Both the position numbers and the translations under genes were made by a program. 64,000 nt of DNA from NCBI RefSeq assembly GCF_007989625.1, contig NZ_BJUK01000009.1, positions 1 to 64,000 of the forward strand. The letters are read 5' to 3'. The notes below the pieces were generated by a model. That model was not told the DNA's origin and searched no databases. It worked only from the letters and a program-made list of their open reading frames with translations. Source of the stretch: Bisbaumannia pacifica. Its GTDB lineage: Bacteria; Pseudomonadota; Gammaproteobacteria; Pseudomonadales; Halomonadaceae. Shown here piece by piece: positions 18,771-25,828 of this stretch (its first letter is position 1; every line of letters starts with the position of its first letter).

Positions 18771-20702
18771 CTAGTGATCTAATGCGCGGCGGGCGGTCAC
18801 CAGCGCCCGATACCAGTCGCGCTTCGGGGCCCCCACCGCTGGCGGGCGCTGGCTCAGGTAGCTGACGTTGGCGGTCTCGCGAGCGCCGCCGCCCGAGTGA
18901 CTGGCGTGGTAGTTGGAGAGCATGGTCAGGGTGGCGTGACGGGCCCCATAGTGCTCATGCAGGAAGTCGATGGCCGCGGGTTCGAGCTCCACCTGGTAGT
19001 GGCGCACCAGGGCCAGCGCCAGTTGCTCCGCGGGCCGCGACAGGTCGACCCGAATCTCCTTGACCATGGCGGCTCCCAGGGCCGCCTTGGCCGCCGCCGA
19101 GAGGTTGGGCTCCAGCTGGCCGAAATCGGCGGCATTGGTGCTGTTGATGGCGCGCTGCACCTCCGGGCGCGAGAGCTGGATATGCGGCTCCAGGGCCAGG
19201 GCGATCTCGATGGCCAGGCGCTTGGAGGCGTCCAGATTCAGCGGGGCGCACACCGGCTGGCCCGAGCTCAGGCGCTGCGGTGAATCGATTCCCGCCTCGG
19301 CCAGGTGGCTGGCCAGGTGCTTGCAGACCCGCGCCTTGGCCTCGTCGTCGAGCTCGATCACATGCTCGCGGAGTCGCAGGCCGCGGCGCCCAGGGCCCAG
19401 GCGCAGCCGGGTCTGGTCATCCTTCTCCTCGCTGATGCGCTCCCAGCGCTCCAGCATCTTGAGCAACTGGGCGTGCTGGCGCCCGACCTGCTCATAGGCC
19501 GCCGAGACGCTCTTGTAGAGGCGCAGGGCGTTGGCCAGCACATCCGATTGCCGACGCAGGCGGGTGCGCTGGCCGGGGGCCGCCGCCAGGCGCGGCAGCT
19601 CCTCGGCCAGGGCGTCCATGGCGGCCTGGGAGCGCTCCAGCAGCACCTCGGCGCGCAGCCCCGAGGCGGCGTCCTCCACCAGGGTGTCGGACTGCTCGGC
19701 CAGGTAGACGGTCAGCGCCTTGAGCCGCGACAGCCCGGTGGCCTGGGCGATGCGATGGCGAGCGCGGGCCTGTTCCAGGGCATCGAAGGCCTGGGCCAAC
19801 TTCCAGCGGCCCTTGTATTCGAAGGTGAGCATGGGGATCTGGCGGCCGCTGATCAGCTCGAAGGCCAGCACCAGCATCTCCTCCACGTCCTGCAGGGTCA
19901 TCAGCAGCTCGTCGTCCTGCTCGATGGCCGCCAGCACCCGCTCGATGAAATGCTCGTCGCGCACCACCCCCTGGCGCAGGTCCGGGGCCTCACCGGCAAA
20001 GCGGGCCCGCAGCAGGTCGGCGGCGCCGGGGGCCACCTCGGTCAGGGTCTGGAACTGGGGTTCCAGCAGCTCGCCGTAGAGCTGCTGGAGGTCCTGGATG
20101 CGGGCGTGCAGGCCGACCCGGCGATAGATATCGATCTGGCCGATGATCCGCGCGCTCTCCCGGTCGTCGAGCAGCTCCAGGGCGGCCAGCTCCACCCCCT
20201 CCGGGGAGAGGTCCTCCTTGCGCAGCAGCATGGCGGCGGCCTCGCGGCGCCGGGCCTCCCCCTCCAGGGCGTCGACGATCAGGTTGCGGGTGGCCAGCAG
20301 CAGCTCCGGCAGGGCCTTGATCACCCGCTCGATCTGGGCGCTGGTACGCGCCGCCTTGCGCGCCCCGGTGAACTGATGCACCAGGTTGGCCGCCACCCCG
20401 GCCACGCCGGTGATCACCGTATAGGTGATAAAGAAGATGTAGTTCTGCGCGCTGGGCGCCTGCCCATAGCCGAGCAGATAGCCGCCCCAGGCTCCCAGCA
20501 GGGTCACCGGTCCCGCGGTCCACAGGATCTGCAGCAGGCTCACCGACCAGGGCACCCGCTCCACGGCCCGGGTGATGCGCTCGATTTCGTCGCGGCCCTG
20601 GCGCTCCAGGCGCACCCGGGGGGCCTCGTCATCATTGGCGGGAGGGCGTCGAAAGGGCAGGCGCAAGGCGGGACTTCCTGTACTGGAGGCGAGCAGCCAC
20701 AC
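18771..20702 (-). CDS. Unrecognised cytoplasmic-facing membrane protein
   Basis: A 643-residue protein I cannot assign to a family. Near the N-terminus are two hydrophobic segments (about 55-81 and 89-113) separated by a short loop; the remainder (about 530 residues) is charged, helix-rich and without signal peptide. The segment EQDDELLMTLQDVEEMLVLA is strongly acidic. It ends 2 bases after the convergent UbiB-like gene and is divergent from the SEC-C/TPR gene. The start given is a GTG at 20702; a TTG near the LRLPFRRPP segment is an alternative, because no convincing ribosome site was found. Confidence 0.7.
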   Translation of the reverse strand: MWLLASSTGSPALRLPFRRPPANDDEAPRVRLERQGRDEIERITRAVERVPWSVSLLQILWTAGPVTLLGAWGGYLLGYGQAPSAQNYIFFITYTVITGVAGVAANLVHQFTGARKAARTSAQIERVIKALPELLLATRNLIVDALEGEARRREAAAMLLRKEDLSPEGVELAALELLDDRESARIIGQIDIYRRVGLHARIQDLQQLYGELLEPQFQTLTEVAPGAADLLRARFAGEAPDLRQGVVRDEHFIERVLAAIEQDDELLMTLQDVEEMLVLAFELISGRQIPMLTFEYKGRWKLAQAFDALEQARARHRIAQATGLSRLKALTVYLAEQSDTLVEDAASGLRAEVLLERSQAAMDALAEELPRLAAAPGQRTRLRRQSDVLANALRLYKSVSAAYEQVGRQHAQLLKMLERWERISEEKDDQTRLRLGPGRRGLRLREHVIELDDEAKARVCKHLASHLAEAGIDSPQRLSSGQPVCAPLNLDASKRLAIEIALALEPHIQLSRPEVQRAINSTNAADFGQLEPNLSAAAKAALGAAMVKEIRVDLSRPAEQLALALVRHYQVELEPAAIDFLHEHYGARHATLTMLSNYHASHSGGGARETANVSYLSQRPPAVGAPKRDWYRALVTARRALDH

Positions 20703-20794
20703 CCTAGCACCTCGCCCCGGAGCTGGCCACGCCGCGGATGAGTCGCTCGGGCCCGACGTGCTAGAATATGCCCCTTTTCCTGGCGGAGATTGTC

Positions 20795-22609
20795 ATGCTG
20801 TCGGTATGGGTGGAACAGCTGCTGGGCTACGCCTCGGGCGCCCTGGTGGCGATTCGCGACGATGAACACTATCCGTCGCTGGTGGGATGGGCCCGCACCG
20901 AGGGCGCCGATCGCCTGGGGGGCAACCTGGCGCTGGCCCAGGCCCTGGCCCCGGAACTGTGGTCCCAGACGCCCCTGGAGCGCCTCGATTTCGAGTGCGA
21001 GCGGCTGGCGCGCCCCGGGCGCAACGAGCCCTGCTGGTGCGACTCCGGGCGCAAGACCAAGCATTGCTGCGGCGCCGTTCAGGTACCGGGGCCGGTGCCC
21101 AGCCACCTGATGTGGATGCTCTCGCTGCGGGAGTGGAAGGGCGATGCCCTCAAGGCGGCCCTGGCCAGCGGCAAGGCTCCGGCCCAGGCGCTGCTGGAGG
21201 CGGGGCTGATCGCCGCCGAGAGCGGCCAGCGCGGGCGCGCCCAGCAGATCCTCGAGTCGCTGTTCGACGAGCAGGGCGACTGGTCGCGACTCCCGGATCA
21301 GGCGGAGCCCGCCTTCGAGCTGTTGATCGATCTCTATCAGGAGCGCGGCTTCCTGCGCAAGCGCGAGGCCTTGCTGGATGCGGTGCTCGACCGCGGGCCG
21401 CTGTTCCTGCGTGGTGTGGCCCTGGAGCGACTCTGCCTGTTGCACCTGGACAACGACGACCTGGCCAGTGCCCGGGAGGCCTTCGTGCGGGCCCAGCAGG
21501 CGCTGCCGGACTCGCCCACCCTGGCCTATATCGAGGCGATGCTACTGCTCCACGAGGGACAGGAGGAGGAGGCGGCCCAGCGCGCCCGCTTCTGGTTGCG
21601 GCGCCTGGCTCGCCAGGGCGACATGGACCCGGAGCAGCTGGAGTTCCTGGGCGAGCTGGCCGAGAACCCCGGCGCCACCCTGGCCGAACAGATGGTCAAC
21701 TCCGAGGAGAACCTGGCCGGTCCCCTGGTGGCCCTGCAGAGCCTGCTGGCGGAACTGCCCACGGCGCCGGTGCTCGGCGTCACTCAGGGCGAGGCGGGCG
21801 CCATCGTCTACGCCAGCTCGGCCCGGGAGGACACCCTCTATGCGGCCTGGCGGGCCCATTTCCCGACCCGTGTCGACGAGGAGACGGTGCTGGGCTTCGA
21901 GGCCGACCCCTGGGGGGAGGCGGAGGCCTGGCTCAGCGAGTTGTGCGCCAACCCCGAGTGGCTCGACAGCCCCCGCGTCCACCAGGACCTGGCCCTGGCA
22001 TTGACCAGCCGCTTCGGTAGCCTGCCGTGGATGGCCCCGAGCCTCTTCGAGCCCCTGGCCGAGCGCCTCGAGCGCTGGCTGACCCAGCTCGATGGTCAGG
22101 GCGAGCGGCTCGCCTGGGACGACGGCGACAACGCCGTGCTGCTGCGCAGCGGCCTGGCCCTGGTGGTGGGCATGGAGCGCGGCGCCCGCGAGCGCTCCCG
22201 GCGCCTCGCCGAGCGCCTGCTGGCCCTGGACCCCGAGGATAGCCTGGGGCTGCGCGAGCTGGTGCTCGACCAACTACTCAGGGAGGGACGCAACGCCCAG
22301 GCCCTGGAGGTCAGCGACGTGGCCCTGGAGACGCCGCTGCTCGGCGTGCTGATGGGCCGGGTGCTGGCGCTGCTGCGCCTGGAGCGCTTCGACGAGGCCG
22401 CCGAGGCGCTGCAGGCGGCCGTCGCCGTCAATGGCCATGTGGTGGCCATGCTCTGCGACGAGAAGGTGCGTCCCATGGCGCTGCCCAGCGACCAGGCGCC
22501 GCCCGCGGGCAGCCGCGCCGAGGCCTGGCAGTATCGCACCCTGATGCGTGACCAGTGGACGGCGACCCGGGGGGCCCTGGCCTGGCTGCTGGAGCAGCGC
22601 AAGGGCTAG
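20795..22609 (+). CDS. SEC-C motif and TPR-like repeat protein
   Basis: A 604-residue protein with a zinc-binding SEC-C motif near residue 75 (PGRNEPCWCDSGRKTKHCC), the fold found at the SecA C-terminus. Long runs of helical TPR-like repeats follow (RQAQQIL- and REAFVRAQQALPDSP-type segments). It has no enzyme motif, signal or TM helix. SEC-C often mediates contact with ribosomes or other proteins, so a chaperone or scaffold role is possible but unproven. The ATG at 20795 is preferred over 20768 because GGCGGAG lies 6-8 bases before it. Confidence 0.8.
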   Translation: MLSVWVEQLLGYASGALVAIRDDEHYPSLVGWARTEGADRLGGNLALAQALAPELWSQTPLERLDFECERLARPGRNEPCWCDSGRKTKHCCGAVQVPGPVPSHLMWMLSLREWKGDALKAALASGKAPAQALLEAGLIAAESGQRGRAQQILESLFDEQGDWSRLPDQAEPAFELLIDLYQERGFLRKREALLDAVLDRGPLFLRGVALERLCLLHLDNDDLASAREAFVRAQQALPDSPTLAYIEAMLLLHEGQEEEAAQRARFWLRRLARQGDMDPEQLEFLGELAENPGATLAEQMVNSEENLAGPLVALQSLLAELPTAPVLGVTQGEAGAIVYASSAREDTLYAAWRAHFPTRVDEETVLGFEADPWGEAEAWLSELCANPEWLDSPRVHQDLALALTSRFGSLPWMAPSLFEPLAERLERWLTQLDGQGERLAWDDGDNAVLLRSGLALVVGMERGARERSRRLAERLLALDPEDSLGLRELVLDQLLREGRNAQALEVSDVALETPLLGVLMGRVLALLRLERFDEAAEALQAAVAVNGHVVAMLCDEKVRPMALPSDQAPPAGSRAEAWQYRTLMRDQWTATRGALAWLLEQRKG

Positions 22610-22658
22610 GAGCACGGCCTTCTCCCCTGGGGGAGGGGCGCGCCGTCGGCATGGCCAA

Positions 22659-22768
22659 GGGGCGCTGGGGGCAGGGCGGAGCGGGGTCCTATGCCAGGGA
22701 TGGCATCGGTAGCGCCCAGGGACGGGTTCACAGCGCCCCGCGAAGGCCTGCCCCCAGGGTAGCCCCGA
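22659..22768 (+). repeat. Dispersed intergenic element, copy B (diverged)
   Basis: A 110-bp copy between the convergent SEC-C/TPR gene and the AmpG-like gene. It keeps the ends AAGGGGCGCTGGGGGCAGG and CCTGCCCCCAGGGTAGCCCC and the inner GGTTCACAGCG, but the middle differs from copies A and C and contains its own small hairpin (TATGCCA/TGGCAT). Confidence 0.75.
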
Positions 22769-22793
22769 TCTCACCTAGTGGCGTGTCGACGCC

Positions 22794-24155
22794 TTATCCG
22801 GCCCGGGGCGCCGGCACCAGGTCGCGATCGCGACTGATCCAGAGGGCCAGGGCGATCGCTGGCAGCCCCAGCAGGGTGGAGATCAGGAAAAAGGTCGCAT
22901 AGCCCTCGGCGGCCACCACCAGGCCGCCGAAGCCGCTGAGGAACTTGCCGGGCAGGGTCATCAGCGACGAGAAGAGCGCGTACTGGGTCGCGGTATAGGC
23001 CTTGGAGGTAAGGCCGGAGAGGAAGGCGATAAAGACCGCGCTGGCCAGGCCGTTGGCCAGGTTGTCGCCGACGATGGCCATCACCAGCAGCGGCAAGCTC
23101 TGGCCGGAGAGCGCCAGGGCGGCGAACAGCAGGTTGGTGAGCGTGGCCGCCGCCGCGCCCAGCACCAGGATGGGGCCGACGCCGTAGCGTGCCACCAGCA
23201 GGCCACCGAGCAGGCCCCCACCGATACTCATGGCGATGCCGAACACATTGGTGACATTGGCGATGGTGGCGAGCGAGAAGCCCAGGTCGATATACAGGGG
23301 GTTGGCCATGGAGGCCATGGCCAGGTCGCTGATCCGGAACACCGCAACGAACAGCAGCAGCCACAGCGCCTTGCGCCGGTGCCGGGTAAAGAAGTCGGTA
23401 AAAGGGCAGACCACGGCGCCGATCGCCCAGGCCAGCAGGCGTCGCAGCCAGCGCGGTCGGCCGCGGCTGGCGCGTAGGAAGGCACGCACCCGGGGTTCAT
23501 GGATCAGTTGGGCGGCCAGTGGCAGGCGCGCCGGCTCCGGGCGCACCAGCACCGTGACGACCCCGATGCCCACCAGGGCCGCCATGCTCAGGTAGGCGGC
23601 CTGCCAGGAGAGTAGCGAGGCCACATAGAGGGCCCCGGCGCCGGCGGCCAGCAGGCCGCCCCGGTAGCCGATGATATAGGTGGAGGCCATGGCCGCCTGC
23701 ATGTCCTCCGGGGCCGATTCGATACGAAAGGCATCGATGGCGATATCCTGGGTGGCCGAGCCGAAGGCCACCAGCAGGGCACAGGCCGCCACCAGTGGCA
23801 GGTTGCCCTGGGGCTCGAGGCTGGCCAGGGCGGCCAGGCCGCTGGCGATCATCAATTGCGCCAGCAGCATCCAGCCGCGGCGCTGGCCGAAGTGGCGGGT
23901 CAGTAGCGGCAGGGCCAGGCGATCCACCACCGGGGCCCAGAAGAACTTGATCGAGTAGAGCATGCCGATCCAGGCGAAGAAGCCAATGGCGGCGACTTCG
24001 ACCCCGTCGCCGCGCAGCCAGGCGGAGAGGGTCGAGAAGACCAGCAGGAAGGGCAGGCCGGCGGAGAAGCCCAGGAACAGCATGGTGATGACCGGCGCGC
24101 GCAGGTAGATGGCGAGGGCGCCGCGCCAGCTGCGATGGGCGGTGGGTTGGGGCAT
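22794..24155 (-). CDS. ampG: AmpG-like muropeptide MFS permease
   Basis: A 453-residue polytopic permease with about 12-14 hydrophobic helices. It matches the AmpG family (LFLGFSAGLPFLLVFSTLSAWL at the N-terminus, then the Asp-containing SIKFFWAPVVDRL segment). AmpG imports GlcNAc-anhydroMurNAc peptides for cell-wall recycling. The ATG at 24155 (MPQPTAHRSW) is chosen over an upstream in-frame ATG because it precedes the first TM helix by a normal distance. It is divergent from rfaH. Confidence 0.85.
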   Translation of the reverse strand: MPQPTAHRSWRGALAIYLRAPVITMLFLGFSAGLPFLLVFSTLSAWLRGDGVEVAAIGFFAWIGMLYSIKFFWAPVVDRLALPLLTRHFGQRRGWMLLAQLMIASGLAALASLEPQGNLPLVAACALLVAFGSATQDIAIDAFRIESAPEDMQAAMASTYIIGYRGGLLAAGAGALYVASLLSWQAAYLSMAALVGIGVVTVLVRPEPARLPLAAQLIHEPRVRAFLRASRGRPRWLRRLLAWAIGAVVCPFTDFFTRHRRKALWLLLFVAVFRISDLAMASMANPLYIDLGFSLATIANVTNVFGIAMSIGGGLLGGLLVARYGVGPILVLGAAAATLTNLLFAALALSGQSLPLLVMAIVGDNLANGLASAVFIAFLSGLTSKAYTATQYALFSSLMTLPGKFLSGFGGLVVAAEGYATFFLISTLLGLPAIALALWISRDRDLVPAPRAG

Positions 24156-24348
24156 CGAGAAGGCTCTCCCTGGCAGGGCGATGACGGACAGTCGCCGCCG
24201 ACGATGATAAACTGGGCCACTTGCCGACAGGCCGTGCGGTGATCCGACCGGCATGGCCAGGGTCGATTGTTACAGAGCCGCCGCTGACTGGGAACCGCCG
24301 CCGCGGGGTTTCTGGCCGGCGGCGCCACTCGGGCAAGTCAGGAGAGTC

Positions 24349-24879
24349 ATGCACCACGCCATCGATGCGCGCGCCAAGCCCGGGACCGCCCGCTGGTACG
24401 TGATCCAGTGCAAGGGAGGCGAGTCCTTCCGCGCCGCCGAGCACCTGGTGAACCAGGCCTACGAGGTCTTTCATCCGGTGCTGGAGGTGCAGCGCCGGCG
24501 GCGCGGTCGCCTCCTGTGGGTCGAGGAACCGCTGTTTCCCCACTACCTCTTTATTCGTCTCGATCGCCTCGCCAGCGACTGGCGACCGATTCGTTCCACC
24601 CGCGGCGTGTTGCGCCTGGTGAGTTTCGGCGGCGAGCCCCTGGCGGTGGATGACGGCCTGATCGAGGCCCTGCGCCAGGGCGCCACCCACCAGGCTGCCG
24701 AGGCCAATCACTACTTCCGCGCCGGCGAGCCGGTGACCATTACCGAAGGCCCCTTCCAGGCCCTGACCGCGGTATTCGAGCGCCATAAGGGCGAGGAGCG
24801 TGCCATCGTGCTGCTCGACCTGCTGCACCGCCGTCAGCGCCTGGAGATGCCGGTGGCCCGGCTGCAGCCCCAGCGCTGA
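24349..24879 (+). CDS. rfaH: Transcription/translation regulator RfaH
   Basis: A 176-residue NusG paralogue of the RfaH group. RfaH binds RNA polymerase paused at ops elements and suppresses termination in long operons (LPS, capsule, secretion). The NGN domain is clear (ARWYVIQCKGGESFRAAEHL, EEPLFPHYLFIRLD, STRGVLRLVSFGGEP) and a KOW-type C-terminal domain follows (ITEGPFQALTAVFERHKGEERAIVLLDLLHR). Length matches RfaH rather than NusG, and no secE/rplK neighbours occur. Sequence GGAGAG precedes the ATG. Confidence 0.88.
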   Translation: MHHAIDARAKPGTARWYVIQCKGGESFRAAEHLVNQAYEVFHPVLEVQRRRRGRLLWVEEPLFPHYLFIRLDRLASDWRPIRSTRGVLRLVSFGGEPLAVDDGLIEALRQGATHQAAEANHYFRAGEPVTITEGPFQALTAVFERHKGEERAIVLLDLLHRRQRLEMPVARLQPQR

Positions 24880-24912
24880 GCCTCGCCCGCGCCCCGTCAT
24901 AGGAGAGAACTC

Positions 24913-25422
24913 ATGAGCCAGATCGCCCCCCAGCGGGTCGTGACCCTGCACTATGTCCTCGAGGACGCCGCCGGGCAGGTGCTCGACGATTCCCGGGCCC
25001 GCCAGCAGCCCCTGGAGTACCTCCATGGCCACGACAATATCGTCGCCGGCCTGGAGCGGGCCCTGGATGGCCAGGCCGAGGGCGCCACCCTCAGCGTGAC
25101 GCTGATGCCGGCGGAGGCCTATGGCCTGCGCGACGAGGCCCTGGTGCAGGAGGTGGCCCGCGCGTCCTTCCCGTTGGCGGAGCTGTCCCCGGGCATGCGC
25201 TTCCAGACGCCGGGGGAGGCGGGCCCACAGATCGTCACCGTGCTCGAAGTGAACGAGAGTCGGGTGCGCATCGACACCAACCACCCGCTGGCCGGCGAGA
25301 CCCTGCGTTACCGGTTGGAGGTGCTGTCGATCCGCGAGGCGACCCGCGCCGAGCTGGCCAAGGGCCATCCGCTGCCGCCGGGCACCGAGGCGAGCAGCGT
25401 GGAAGACCGCAAGGTGCTCTGA
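24913..25422 (+). CDS. SlyD-like FKBP-type peptidyl-prolyl isomerase
   Basis: A 169-residue FKBP-type prolyl isomerase of the SlyD/FkpB group. The order is half an FKBP fold (VTLHYVLEDAAGQVLDD, GHDNIVAGLERALDG), an inserted chaperone flap (about 75-125), then the closing strands (RIDTNHPLAGETLRYRLEVLSI). No signal peptide, so cytoplasmic. The His/Cys-rich metal-binding tail of E. coli SlyD is missing, so nickel handling is unlikely. It follows rfaH by 33 bases and is probably cotranscribed. Confidence 0.9.
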   Translation: MSQIAPQRVVTLHYVLEDAAGQVLDDSRARQQPLEYLHGHDNIVAGLERALDGQAEGATLSVTLMPAEAYGLRDEALVQEVARASFPLAELSPGMRFQTPGEAGPQIVTVLEVNESRVRIDTNHPLAGETLRYRLEVLSIREATRAELAKGHPLPPGTEASSVEDRKVL

Positions 25423-25457
25423 AACGTGCGCCGACGCCCCTTCACTGCCCCTAAAAC

Positions 25458-25550
25458 CTGACCTGGATCAAGGCTCCCCCCGCCCGATGGCGGGCCCCGC
25501 ACCGAGACTTGATCCAGGTCAGTTCTCCCCCTCCCATCTGCCGCTAGAGT
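25458..25550 (+). promoter_or_regulatory. Twin FNR/Anr-type sites and class II promoter of ccoM
   Basis: Two FNR/Anr-type boxes form a perfect 15-bp inverted repeat: CTGACCTGGATCAAG (25458-25472) and CTTGATCCAGGTCAG (25508-25522). The second is centred at about 25515, and a -10-like TAGAGT lies at 25545-25550, so a start near 25557 would put the site at about -41.5, the class II FNR position. The site arrangement predicts microaerobic induction of the following gene. Confidence 0.75.
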
Positions 25551-25582
25551 GAGGCCATACATTCACGGCGGGAGAGACGATC

Positions 25583-25705
25583 ATGTACTGGGACGATGCC
25601 GTTATCTTCGGGTTGGTGACCGTCGGGCTGATGATCAGCTTCCTGGTGGGCTGGGTCGGTTTCATCATCCATGACCACAAGCACAAGGGCGGCAAGAAGT
25701 CCTGA
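25583..25705 (+). CDS. ccoM: CcoM-like small cbb3 oxidase assembly subunit
   Basis: A 40-residue single-helix membrane protein (MYWDDAVIFGLVTVGLMISF at the N-terminus, then a basic tail ending HKGGKKS). It resembles the CcoM helix found with cbb3-type cytochrome c oxidase of Pseudomonas stutzeri, which has a similar acidic N-terminus, a VTVGLM helix core and a Lys-rich tail. I compare from memory of the family. GGGAGAG precedes the ATG. Two FNR/Anr sites upstream and a strong terminator downstream show an independent transcription unit. The ccoNOQP genes are not in the window. Confidence 0.75.
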   Translation: MYWDDAVIFGLVTVGLMISFLVGWVGFIIHDHKHKGGKKS

Positions 25706-25786
25706 GCTTCCGCCAGCGTATCGCGGAGCCCGGCGGTCGCCGGGTGTCCATAGTCGTCAGGGGAAGGGGGGCAACCCCCATTTACG

Positions 25787-25808
25787 CCGGCCTTCGGGCC
25801 GGTTTTTT
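25787..25808 (+). terminator. Intrinsic terminator after ccoM
   Basis: Six-bp perfect stem CCGGCC / GGCCGG with a TTCG tetraloop followed by six T residues. It ends the ccoM unit just before the convergent EAL gene. Confidence 0.92.
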
Positions 25809-25828
25809 CTTGTCCGTTCGCCGGCGCC

